DNA of 64,000 nucleotides from Rhodopseudomonas boonkerdii (GTDB lineage: Bacteria > Pseudomonadota > Alphaproteobacteria > Rhizobiales > Xanthobacteraceae). Each line of letters starts with the position of its first letter. Position 1 is the stretch's first letter. A model generated the notes under the pieces. It made no database searches. It was not told the DNA's origin and worked only from the letters and a program-made list of their open reading frames with translations. Position numbers and translations under genes: made by a program. Shown here piece after piece: positions 9,576-17,964 of this stretch. The DNA lies in contig NZ_CP036537.1 of the NCBI RefSeq assembly GCF_021184025.1, positions 806,001 through 870,000 on the forward strand. Reading direction: 5' to 3'.

Positions 9576-11327
9576 ATGAACAATCCCATCCGGCTGTTTC
9601 AGCCCGCCCTGCTCGTGGCGCTCGGCGCTGCCCTGATCACGCTCGTCGCGGGCGCGATCTCGCTCTTTCTCATCGCGCCGCCAACCGTCGACGTGCTGTT
9701 CCACGGCAACGTCAGCCTCGCCAGCGACGTCGCCTTTCACGAAATCCTTCAGAACCTTCGGGGCGAGAGGTGCGGCCATTCGAGCTGGCCGATCGTGTGC
9801 CGGCTTGACTGGATCCAGGCGATCACAGCGCAGTTGCTGGAGTCACCGATCGGAGCCAGGCGGCTTGCCACTATCGCTCTTGCGGTTCTGGCGGCAAGCG
9901 GCTTTGCCTTTTGCTTCGCTTATGCTGATACTCCGCCGATCGAGAACCTCACAGTCACGCGCGGCCGGCGCATCGAGACCGGACCTTATGCGTTCCGCGC
10001 GCTGCGCCATGCGGTTCATCGTCACGGCCCGCCGCAGGCGCATGATCTGTGGCTCCTCCCGCAGGTGCAATTGAATGCGGCTTCCGCAGCGCGCAACCTC
10101 TTGTTGGTCGGCACGCAAGGGTCGGGCAAGACCGGCTTGTTGCGGGCATTTGCCGAACAGTACCTCAATGATCTGAGCGGCCGGACATTCGTGTTCGACG
10201 CGAAGGGGGACATGCTGGCCGGCTTGCCCGTGGATTCGATGATCCTGGTGGCTCCGCAGGATGCGCGCGGGTGGGCGATCGACATCGGCCGCGAGATTAC
10301 CAATCCTCTCGTCGCACGGGAATTCGCGGCGAAATGCGTCCCGGTCTCCGAGCAGGATCCGATGTGGGGCCATGCGACGCGGAGCCTCCTTGCCGATATC
10401 ATCATGGCGCTACGCGCGCGCTCGGGTGATGCCTGGGGCTGGAGCAACCTTGCCGAGGCAGGACTTTCCTCGCTGGCAGATATTCGCCGGATGCTGCTCG
10501 AGAGCGGCGGGAAGAGCGCTGCACTATTGAATTTCGGCGACGATCCTGAAGAAAACCGCACCGTCATGTCAATCCTGATCACGCTCTGGGTGACGGTTTT
10601 GAGCGTGATAGAGCCGCTCGCGCGCGCCTGGTCGGAGGTCGACTCATCGCGGCGGTTCACCGTGCGCGACTGGCTGGCGCCAGGCTCCCAGCTCCCGCGC
10701 ACGCTGCTTCTGCAGAAGTCGGGCGAGTATGCCGAGCTTTCTTCCACGGTCGGCAGCTTCTTGGCGGAGCGGGTGGCCGCCGGGGCGCTCGTCTCCACTC
10801 GCCGTCGCGCCGGCACGGAGCACCTGACCATGCTGCTCGATGAATTCCCGGAGGTGCCAATCGAGCGTCTGCCGCGACTGCTCGCGCTTGGGCGCGAACT
10901 GCATGTGAACACGATCGCCACCGTGCAGGACCTCGGTCAGATCACCGCTATGTTCGGTCAAGAGCAAGGCTCAGTTGTCGAAGCGCGCTTTGGCATTCGA
11001 TTGGTTCTTCGTCTGGAGCCGGGCGAAACCGCACAACGGATCTGCGAAGTCTGGGTCGGACGCCGTCAGGTCCGCAGGCGCCGCGATGCAACCGTGGAGG
11101 AGTTGGCCCGAGGGATCACCAAGCCGATGGAGACCGTTTGGGACGATACGATCACGACCGACTTCCTCTCGGATGCGCTCGGCGTGTTCGAGATGTCAGC
11201 CGGGAAAACGATCCGCGTCCTGGTGACGGGCTTTCCGACGCTCGCTGTCGTCGACGTCCCGCTGACGACCTGGGCTGATCGGCGCGAAGCGCACATCCCG
11301 GCACCCTGGATTGCCGACGCTGGATGA
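9576..11327 (+). CDS. type IV coupling protein (VirD4/TrwB/TraD family)
   Basis: A 583-residue membrane ATPase. Hydrophobic segments at about 11-34 and 98-116 form the N-terminal anchor. Walker A GTQGSGKT is at 179-186. VFDAKGDML follows, where this family has its conserved strand, and Walker B-like LTMLLDEFPEV lies near 420. Coupling proteins bring the relaxase-bound strand to the secretion channel. It precedes a MobF relaxase, the arrangement seen for TrwB/TrwC and TraD/TraI. No secretion-channel genes are seen in this element, so it would need a partner channel, possibly the Trb system of the neighbouring ICE. Confidence 0.85.
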   Translation: MNNPIRLFQPALLVALGAALITLVAGAISLFLIAPPTVDVLFHGNVSLASDVAFHEILQNLRGERCGHSSWPIVCRLDWIQAITAQLLESPIGARRLATIALAVLAASGFAFCFAYADTPPIENLTVTRGRRIETGPYAFRALRHAVHRHGPPQAHDLWLLPQVQLNAASAARNLLLVGTQGSGKTGLLRAFAEQYLNDLSGRTFVFDAKGDMLAGLPVDSMILVAPQDARGWAIDIGREITNPLVAREFAAKCVPVSEQDPMWGHATRSLLADIIMALRARSGDAWGWSNLAEAGLSSLADIRRMLLESGGKSAALLNFGDDPEENRTVMSILITLWVTVLSVIEPLARAWSEVDSSRRFTVRDWLAPGSQLPRTLLLQKSGEYAELSSTVGSFLAERVAAGALVSTRRRAGTEHLTMLLDEFPEVPIERLPRLLALGRELHVNTIATVQDLGQITAMFGQEQGSVVEARFGIRLVLRLEPGETAQRICEVWVGRRQVRRRRDATVEELARGITKPMETVWDDTITTDFLSDALGVFEMSAGKTIRVLVTGFPTLAVVDVPLTTWADRREAHIPAPWIADAG

Positions 11328-11365
11328 TGCGGCGGCAAGGAGGAAAACGGGCATAACAGCCGATC

Positions 11366-11413
11366 GAAGGTCGAAATCAGCTGATGAGCAAAAAGCTCAT
11401 TCATTTCCGAGAC
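11366..11413 (+). repeat. direct repeat copy B, upstream of the relaxase gene
   Basis: GAAGGTCGAA (11366-11375) and TCATTCATTTCCGAGAC (11397-11413) repeat the blocks at 8232-8282 with a 21-nt spacer. The spacer includes a perfect small hairpin, ATGAGC AAAAA GCTCAT. The position fits an operator or origin-of-transfer site for the MobF relaxase. Confidence 0.5.
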
Positions 11414-11438
11414 CCCCATTACCACGAGCTTTAATTGG

Positions 11439-11465
11439 AAGGCCTCCCATTCGGAGGTCTTCTTC
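11439..11465 (+). promoter_or_regulatory. hairpin covering the relaxase ribosome binding site
   Basis: AAGGCCTCC (11439-11447) can pair with GGAGGTCTT (11453-11461), with one mismatch and a 5-nt loop. The ideal Shine-Dalgarno GGAGGT (11453-11458) is inside the stem, 7 nt before the GTG at 11466. Folding would hide the site and limit relaxase synthesis; this is inferred from sequence only. Confidence 0.5.
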
Positions 11466-14096
11466 GTGGTTGCAACCTGGAATCCGGCAGCAAGCGCCAG
11501 CTACTACACGCGCCAGACCGAGTATTACCTCGGCGACGCCGAACCTGCGGGCCTCTGGTACGCGCCGGCGGGTGATTTTGGCGTTGTAGACGGCGCGCAA
11601 GTCGAGCGCGAGACCTTCGAGCAATTGTACAATGCCGTCGACGCGGATGGGCAGCCCCTGCTGGATAACATCCGCCGCCATAAGGAGCGGACAAGCGCGT
11701 TCGACGTGACACTCAGCGCGCCGCGCTCGGTATCCCTGGTCTGGGGGCTGGCAACGCCCGAGACGAAGCGTCTCATCGAGGCTGCGCAGCAGCGAGCCGT
11801 CAGGGCGACGCTGAGCATGCTGGAGCGCGAGGCGACCTGGGCACGCCGGGGCCGCAATGGCATGTCGCTCGAGAAGGTCGCACTCACGGCCGCCACGTTT
11901 CAGCATGGCGAAAGCCGACCTTCAAAACACGCCGACGGGCGCATATTCGCAGATGCAAATTTGCATACGCATTGCGTATGCATGAACATCTCGACCCGCC
12001 AGAGCGACGGCACAATTGGAGCTCTTCACTCCAAGGTGATCCGCGACTGGAAGATGGCGGCCGGCGCGACCTATCACGCCGCCCTCGCACATGAGCTGAC
12101 GACGCTCGGCTTTGATATCGATCGTGTCGGCAAGAACGGCATCTTCGAAATCGCCGGCGTGGATGGTGCCACGATTACGTATTTCAGCGCGCGTCGTCAG
12201 GAGATCGAGGAGGAACTCGCTGAACATGGCGTCACCAGCGGCGAGGCCACCGCACTGGCCGCCGCCATCGCCAAGGCGACGAGAAGCAGCAAGCGGGAGA
12301 GTGTAAGTTTCGGGCGCGAGGATGTCTGGCGCGACGCCGCGCAATCGCTGGGCCTCGACACCGGATCATTTTCCGAAAGCTTGAGGGCCCCCTCGAAGGC
12401 GCGTAATCAGGAAGCCGACGAAGGGCTGCTCTCCGACCGGTTGGCCGCCCTGCCGGCGATCCTCACCGAACGTGAGAGCGTGATTGAGCGGCGCGAGCTC
12501 CTGCGTTCCGTCGCTGCCGCCCTGGTCGGCACCGGCTTGCCAGCCGAGCGCGCCGAAACTGAACTCAAGCGCCTGCTGAGCCAGGGAGCCTTTCTGGAAA
12601 TTGGGCATGATGCCCTTGGCCTGCCCTGCTATTCGACGCCGGAGATGCTCGCGATCGAGCGGGAGGTCGTCGAACAGGCGCAACGTCTCGCGAACCAGTC
12701 CTGGCACTTCGTCGATCAGAAATCGCTGAGGGACCGTTGCGGAGCCTTGGGGCTCACCGCCGAGCAGTCGGAAGCGGCGCTCGCCGCAACGACAAGCTCG
12801 GCGGTCGTTATCGTCGAAGGCGCCCCTGGGGTCGGCAAGTCCACACTGCTCGCGCCAGTCTTGCAAGGATACGCGAAAGCCGGATGTCGGGTGATCGGTG
12901 CCGCTTCCGCATGGCGAATCGCCAACATGCTCCGGGATGACCTCGGCATCGAAGCCCGGGCAACGGCCTCCTGGATCGCGCGGCTCAAAGCCGGCGAGAA
13001 GGTGCTCGACAAGCAGACCGTCCTGATTGTCGATGAGGCCGGCCTGCTCTCCTCGCGGGACATGCACGCGCTGCTTGGCGCCGTCACCGAAGCTGACGCC
13101 AAGATCATCCTCGTGGGGGATCGGCAGCAGCTCCAGGCGATCGGCGCCGGTCCTGGCCTAGATCTGGTGGCGCGCGCCGTTGAAGCTGCGCGCGTCAACA
13201 ACATTGTTCGTCAGCGCGAGGCATGGGCGCGGGAAGCCATCACGGCCTTCGGCGCCGGCCGGGCGGAGCCCGCGCTTGATGCGTTCGCAGAACGCGGTCT
13301 ATTGATCGAAGCGGACGGCGCCAAAGCAGCGATCACCGAGGTGCTGGATTCGGCAGAGCAAGTTCATGCACGTGACGCCGCGGCCTCGATCCTGATCCTC
13401 GCCAAGTCCAACGCCGCAGTGGCCGCGATCTCTCAGGTCGCTCGCGAGCGCCTCAAGCACAGCGGCATCATCCAGGGCCCCGAGGTTAGCTTCGCCGCGG
13501 CCACGCCGTCCGGCCACTCAACGCAGATCGCGTTGGCGGCCGGGGACAAGATCAGGTTCCTCGTCCGCGATGACGAACTTGCGGTAGTCAATGGTTCGAC
13601 CGCGACCATCGTCAAGGTCAGTGAAGCCGCTGTGCCCCTTGGAGATGCAAGTCGCATCATCATCGAGGCCGAAATCGAGGGTCGGCGAATTGCCTTCGAT
13701 CCGATGCAGCTTGCCGACGCGCAAGGACGCCCCCGCCTTGGTTGGGCTTATGCCTCGACTGTCTACGGCTGCCAGGGCCTCACGGTCGATCATGCCGTCG
13801 TGCACCTGGATCACAGCTATAATCGTCATGACATCTACGTGGCGGCAAGCCGCGCGCGGGAGCGGACGACGCTCGTGGTCGATGCCAAGAGCATTGACCG
13901 GCGCCTCGCCTCCGAGCTGCCCTTCGATCAGCAGCGTGATGATGTGGTCTTTTCGGCGAGCCAGCGCCAGAACTGGCTCGCCGAACGACTGTCGCGTGCC
14001 TCGCCCAAGATTTCCACGCTCGATATCATTGAGGGCTCGCAACCGCTGACGGAGAAGGATCGGCATCATCGGCGGGAGCTCAGCTATGAGCTCTAA
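11466..14096 (+). CDS. traA: MobF-type relaxase with C-terminal helicase (TrwC/TraI-like)
   Basis: An 876-residue protein. The N-terminal relaxase domain has paired tyrosines Y13-Y14 and Y20-Y21 and the three-histidine metal site: H147 in FQHGES, then H167 and H169 in NLHTHCVCMNI. A RecD/TraI-type helicase follows, with Walker A GAPGVGKS at 452-459 and LIVDEAGLLSS as motif II near 518. A late YASTVYGCQGLTVDHAVVHL fits the C-terminal motifs. The enzyme nicks its transfer origin, stays bound to the 5' end and unwinds the strand. GTG 11466 is chosen for the GGAGGT before it. The symbol follows the naming used for similar alphaproteobacterial proteins. Confidence 0.9.
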   Translation: MVATWNPAASASYYTRQTEYYLGDAEPAGLWYAPAGDFGVVDGAQVERETFEQLYNAVDADGQPLLDNIRRHKERTSAFDVTLSAPRSVSLVWGLATPETKRLIEAAQQRAVRATLSMLEREATWARRGRNGMSLEKVALTAATFQHGESRPSKHADGRIFADANLHTHCVCMNISTRQSDGTIGALHSKVIRDWKMAAGATYHAALAHELTTLGFDIDRVGKNGIFEIAGVDGATITYFSARRQEIEEELAEHGVTSGEATALAAAIAKATRSSKRESVSFGREDVWRDAAQSLGLDTGSFSESLRAPSKARNQEADEGLLSDRLAALPAILTERESVIERRELLRSVAAALVGTGLPAERAETELKRLLSQGAFLEIGHDALGLPCYSTPEMLAIEREVVEQAQRLANQSWHFVDQKSLRDRCGALGLTAEQSEAALAATTSSAVVIVEGAPGVGKSTLLAPVLQGYAKAGCRVIGAASAWRIANMLRDDLGIEARATASWIARLKAGEKVLDKQTVLIVDEAGLLSSRDMHALLGAVTEADAKIILVGDRQQLQAIGAGPGLDLVARAVEAARVNNIVRQREAWAREAITAFGAGRAEPALDAFAERGLLIEADGAKAAITEVLDSAEQVHARDAAASILILAKSNAAVAAISQVARERLKHSGIIQGPEVSFAAATPSGHSTQIALAAGDKIRFLVRDDELAVVNGSTATIVKVSEAAVPLGDASRIIIEAEIEGRRIAFDPMQLADAQGRPRLGWAYASTVYGCQGLTVDHAVVHLDHSYNRHDIYVAASRARERTTLVVDAKSIDRRLASELPFDQQRDDVVFSASQRQNWLAERLSRASPKISTLDIIEGSQPLTEKDRHHRRELSYEL

Positions 14097-14352
14097 GCCG
14101 ATGGCGGCGCGGTCGCACGTCAAGCTGCGGACGAGAACGGTGGGCGCATACGTTCATGCTCGCGCGGCTACTCCTGATGTTGTGCCGAAGAAGAGAGGGC
14201 GCCAACAGCCGCAAGCCGAGGACTTTCACGTGACGCTTGATCTGCCGCTCTCGCCGCCGATCCAGGACCGCGAGTTGCGCGCGATTGAGATCTTGCTTGG
14301 CCGAGAGCTCCAGGATTTGCTCGCTATTGTTGAAGATTCTCTGGGAAAATAG
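14086..14352 (+). CDS. small hypothetical protein after the relaxase
   Basis: An 88-residue basic protein whose ATG overlaps the end of the relaxase gene by 11 nt, so it is probably co-translated. It contains KKRGRQQPQ and a C-terminal helix-like stretch (RELRAIEILLGRELQDLLAIV). No known motif. It may be a relaxosome accessory factor, judged only from position. Confidence 0.45.
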   Translation: MSSKPMAARSHVKLRTRTVGAYVHARAATPDVVPKKRGRQQPQAEDFHVTLDLPLSPPIQDRELRAIEILLGRELQDLLAIVEDSLGK

Positions 14353-14432
14353 CCGTTGACAACCCCTCTGGTGAGATTCACGAATCGAGCGTTGAGAACG
14401 CCGTCAACATCAAGTCTCAGTAGAGTTCTGTC

Positions 14433-16097
14433 ATGAACAAGCACGTCTTTCACAATTCGGTTTCCAAGCAGCCTGACGCGACCAAGCGCGTTGCGACCTA
14501 TTACAGGGTCAGCACTGGGCGCCAGTACGCCAACGAAGCGTCGATTCCGAGCCAGCGGAAAATTACGGCAAGCTTCGCCGATCAAAACGGATACGTCATC
14601 ATCGAGGAGTTTGTGGAAGCAAAGACCGCGACCGATGATCGCCGGCCCGTGTTGCAGGACATGATCGAGCGCGCCTGTGCGCCCGATCATCCCTACGACG
14701 CGATCCTCTTTTATGCATTCAACCGTTTCTTCCGCAACGTCGCCGAGATGGAGCTGACCATCCGCAAATTGCGGAAGCACGGCGTCGACGTGGTCTCGGT
14801 CACTCAGCCAACCGGCGACGATCCGAGCCAAATTTTGGTGCGGCAGATCATCGGAGCCTTCGACGAGCATACATCTAGAGAGATATCAAAGAATACAACA
14901 CGCGCTATGCGCGAGTCGGCGAAACAGGGGTTCTGGAATGGTGCCACGCCGCCGCTGGGCTACAAGATCGTCGAGGCGGAACGCCGCGGCCAGAAGATCA
15001 AGAAGAAGCTCGATATTGATGCCGTCGAAGCCGAAACGGTTCGGCTGATGTTCAAGCTTTATCTTGAGGGCGACGGCAAGACCGGCCCGCTTGGCGTCAA
15101 GGAGACGACGAAATGGCTGAACAGCCATGGCTACCGCACCCGCCGGGGCGCCACATTTGGTGTCGGGCCGGTCCACAAGATCCTGACCAACAGCTGCTAC
15201 GCGACCGGACAATGGCCGTATGGCGTGCGCAGCTCGCGCGATGGCAGGAAGTATGACCCTTCGACGGTGATCCAAATTCCCGTGCCCGTGCTGATCGAGC
15301 AAGGCGATTTCGATCGCGTGCAGGCGAAGCTCGCTCGCAGCAATCCCAAGACGACGCCGCCGCGGGTCGTGAACGGCCCTTCACTGCTGACGGGTATCGC
15401 GGTCTGCGCCTCCTGTGGTTCCGGAATGACCCGGACCGGGACGACCAATCGACAGGGACGGTCGTACTCGTATTATTCATGTGCAGGTTGCCAGCAGAAG
15501 GGCAAGTCGGTTTGCAAGGGTCGGCACATTCCGGCGGCGACCCTGGACGAAATCGTCTTAACCAACCTCAAGCAGTGCGTCCTGGCACCCGACCGTATCG
15601 CCGACCTCCTGAAATCACTGATCGAGCGTCAGGCGGCAAAGAGCGAGTCCGCGGACGGCCGCCTGCTGGGTTTGCAGAAGGAATTGACCGACTGCGAAGA
15701 TCGCATGAAGCGGCTTTACCGCTCGATTGAAGACGGCATCGTTGAGCTCGATGATATTTTGCGAGAGCGCACCGCCGCTTTGAAAGCTCAACGGGACCGG
15801 GCCAAGGCGGCGCTCGATCATGCCCGCGCCCAATGCGGCATGGCAGCCGCCGTCAATGCTGAGAAGATCGACGCATTCGCCCGGTTGATGAACGCGAAGC
15901 TCGATGCGGGCGACACCAACACCCGCAAAGGCTATATCCATTCGATCATCGATGCGGTCGAGGTCGACGACCAAACGATCCGGATCATCGGCAGCAAGGA
16001 TATCCTCCAGGCGGCCATCGCGGGCAAACAGACCGAGAACGGAAATGTTCGTGGTTTTGTACGCAAATGGCGCACCCGACACGATTCGAACGTGTGA
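14433..16097 (+). CDS. large serine recombinase
   Basis: A 554-residue site-specific recombinase. The resolvase domain carries the catalytic serine in YYRVSTGRQ (S27). The recombinase domain follows (TPPLGYKIVEAERRGQ to about 300), then a zinc ribbon with AVCASCGSGM and YYSCAGC near 325-350. A coiled-coil segment lies at about 405-470. It probably integrated and excised the left element. Its last nine or so codons and stop codon lie inside the tRNA-Arg fragment at 16068-16112, so the natural C-terminus was probably altered when the right-hand element integrated. The catalytic part looks intact. Confidence 0.88.
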   Translation: MNKHVFHNSVSKQPDATKRVATYYRVSTGRQYANEASIPSQRKITASFADQNGYVIIEEFVEAKTATDDRRPVLQDMIERACAPDHPYDAILFYAFNRFFRNVAEMELTIRKLRKHGVDVVSVTQPTGDDPSQILVRQIIGAFDEHTSREISKNTTRAMRESAKQGFWNGATPPLGYKIVEAERRGQKIKKKLDIDAVEAETVRLMFKLYLEGDGKTGPLGVKETTKWLNSHGYRTRRGATFGVGPVHKILTNSCYATGQWPYGVRSSRDGRKYDPSTVIQIPVPVLIEQGDFDRVQAKLARSNPKTTPPRVVNGPSLLTGIAVCASCGSGMTRTGTTNRQGRSYSYYSCAGCQQKGKSVCKGRHIPAATLDEIVLTNLKQCVLAPDRIADLLKSLIERQAAKSESADGRLLGLQKELTDCEDRMKRLYRSIEDGIVELDDILRERTAALKAQRDRAKAALDHARAQCGMAAAVNAEKIDAFARLMNAKLDAGDTNTRKGYIHSIIDAVEVDDQTIRIIGSKDILQAAIAGKQTENGNVRGFVRKWRTRHDSNV

Positions 16098-16112
16098 CCT
16101 TTGCCTTCGGAG
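16068..16112 (-). other. tRNA-Arg(CCG) 3' fragment, attachment site
   Basis: Read on the minus strand this is the 3' half of a tRNA-Arg: CTCCGAA anticodon loop, GGCAA, variable loop, T-arm ACACG TTCGAAT CGTGT, acceptor strand CGGGTGC, discriminator G and CCA (TGG at 16068-16070). The 5' half is absent; the adjoining sequence does not supply GCACCCG or a proper anticodon stem. A 3' fragment beside a tyrosine integrase is the usual mark of integration into a tRNA gene. The intact copy should lie at the other end of the ICE, outside this window to the right. Confidence 0.85.
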
Positions 16113-16253
16113 CAATTTAGCCTGCCTATCCTAAATGCACGACAGGGCACGCTACAATGCGATATGTAACTGAAGGTACTAGACAATTCGTATTTCCGCG
16201 CCGAACTGTCTATCCAGAATTTCGCTCCGATATCCATCCGGTTGCTTCCGTGG

Positions 16254-16288
16254 TGCTTCCGCGGAAGCAGCCCCTCACTAGCGAGGGG
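16254..16288 (+). promoter_or_regulatory. palindrome and ribosome-site hairpin before the integrase
   Basis: TGCTTCCGCGGAAGCA (16254-16269) is a perfect 16-bp palindrome. Directly after it CCCCTC (16271-16276) pairs with GAGGGG (16283-16288), which is also the likely ribosome site 8 nt before ATG 16297. The palindrome may bind a dimeric regulator such as an excisionase or repressor. Confidence 0.5.
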
Positions 16289-16296
16289 AACACCTC

Positions 16297-17658
16297 ATGG
16301 CAAAGCTGACCAAGCGGATCGTGGACGCTGCCGATGTTCGCGAGAAGGACTATTTTATCTGGGACGACGAACTGCCCGGTTTCGGCCTCCGCGTGTTCGC
16401 CTCCGGCAAGCGCAGCTACCTCATCCAATATCGCGCTGCTGGACGCACGCGACGCTACACCATCGGCCTGCATGGCGTGTGGACGCCGGAGACAGCCCGG
16501 CAAGAAGCGAAGGTCCAACTCGGGCGCGTCGCGCGCGGCGACAACCCTTCCGAAGAACGTCAGCTCGATCACAAGGCCATCACGGTCAAGGAGCTTTGCG
16601 CCCTCTATACCGCTGATCTGAACGCGGGCCTCATTCTGGGTAAGGGCGGGCGACCGAAAAAGCCCACCACCATCGTCACCGACACTGGCCGTATCGAGCG
16701 GCACATCATCCCGCTGATCGGCGCGCGCCGGGTCAAGGATCTCACCAAGGCCGACATCAACAAGGTCTTGAAGGACATCATGGCCGGCAAGACGCGCGTC
16801 GCCGTCAAGACGAAAAAGCTGCGAGGAAAGGCCATTGTTCGTGGTGGCGCGGGCACCGCCACGCGCACCGTCGGCCTATTGGGCGGAATCCTCACCTACG
16901 CTGTCGATGCTGGGATTATAGAGGTCAATCCGGCGCACGGCATCAAGAAGCCCAAGGACAATGTTCGGAATCGTAGGCTGACCGAGGCGGAGTATCGCAC
17001 CCTCGGGCAAATGCTTCGCGATGCCGCGGCGAACGAAAAATACGCCATGACCGTGGACATCATCCGGCAGATCGCGCTCACCGGCTGCCGCCGCTCGGAA
17101 ATGATCTCGCTAATGTGGATCGAAGCTGACACCGACGCGAGCTGCATGCGCCTGGTGGACAGCAAGGAAGGTGAGTCCATTCGTCCAATCGGATTGCCCG
17201 TCGTCGAGTATCTGGAGGAACGGCGCAAGACCGCAGCGGGCACCTATGTCTTCCCAGGTCAGGGCGAGGACCATGCGTTCGGCAGCTTCCCGAACCATTG
17301 GGAACAGATTTTCAGCGACAGTCCGCTCGCCGGCGTCACCCCGCATGTCCTGCGTCACAGCTTTGCCAGCATCGCCAACGATCTCGGTTTCACCGAGGTG
17401 ACCATCGCGGCGCTCGTCGGCCACTCCAAGGGCTCGGTGACGAGCAAATACATTCACACGCTCGACACTGCGCTCATCATGGCCGCCGACACGATCTCCG
17501 GTTACATCCAAGGGCTACTCGAGGGGATCGAATTCAAACAGACGGCCTACGCATTGGATCGTGATTCTCGTCGAGCTGCGCTTGACCTCTTCCTGACCAA
17601 AGCGGTTGGAGAGCCGGGGAACGAAGCCGAGGACGAGGAGCGTCGCTTGGCAGCTTGA
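16297..17658 (+). CDS. int: tyrosine integrase, P4 type
   Basis: A 453-residue integrase with an N-terminal arm-binding domain (LPGFGLRVFASGKRSYL, DUF4102 type), a core-binding domain and a C-terminal catalytic domain. Catalytic residues are R265 (LTGCRRSE), H350 and R353 (PHVLRHSF), H376 (LVGHSK) and Y385 (SKYIHTL). It lies 184 nt from the tRNA-Arg fragment, matching the habit of P4-type integrases to use tRNA 3' ends. It should catalyse insertion and excision of the right-hand ICE. No excisionase is obvious nearby; the HTH protein at 48004 is one candidate. Confidence 0.93.
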   Translation: MAKLTKRIVDAADVREKDYFIWDDELPGFGLRVFASGKRSYLIQYRAAGRTRRYTIGLHGVWTPETARQEAKVQLGRVARGDNPSEERQLDHKAITVKELCALYTADLNAGLILGKGGRPKKPTTIVTDTGRIERHIIPLIGARRVKDLTKADINKVLKDIMAGKTRVAVKTKKLRGKAIVRGGAGTATRTVGLLGGILTYAVDAGIIEVNPAHGIKKPKDNVRNRRLTEAEYRTLGQMLRDAAANEKYAMTVDIIRQIALTGCRRSEMISLMWIEADTDASCMRLVDSKEGESIRPIGLPVVEYLEERRKTAAGTYVFPGQGEDHAFGSFPNHWEQIFSDSPLAGVTPHVLRHSFASIANDLGFTEVTIAALVGHSKGSVTSKYIHTLDTALIMAADTISGYIQGLLEGIEFKQTAYALDRDSRRAALDLFLTKAVGEPGNEAEDEERRLAA

Positions 17659-17964
17659 GGCTTGCGATCAGCCACTGGTCGGCGAGCAATTCATCGCCGC
17701 CCACGATGCAGTCGAAAAAGCTTTTTGAAGAAATCGACGATCTTCGGTTTGGCGCCATCGGCGACCAGGTCATTTGCTCCGAACCGGCAGACCATCCTGA
17801 CACTCCTGCACACCGAGCGCAGCCGTAGCGGCGCGTTGTCTCGTTCGACCGCTTGATCGCCCGCTGCCGCATTGGCTCCGCCAGCATTGGAGACTTTCTG
17901 AGGCAGGAACGTCTCGCAGAGGGGGCATCTGACGCAATCGCCTCACGCCCCCGTTGCGCGCAAT
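17659..17964 (-). pseudogene. 306-nt gap with a possible gene remnant
   Basis: No intact gene. On the minus strand there is a protein-like stretch with a possible zinc motif (CVRCPLCETFLPQK), then DLVADGAKPKIVDFFKKLF. After a frame change near 17715 it continues as DCIVGGDELLADQWLIASLK. This looks like a degraded short gene after the caspase-helicase gene. Low confidence; composition alone could give part of this. Confidence 0.25.

Noticed and set aside
15904..16134. peptide ending GAPDTIRTCDLCLRSN
   Set aside because: This is the familiar translation of a tRNA-Arg 3' end in a wrong frame; it helped identify the att fragment and is not a protein.
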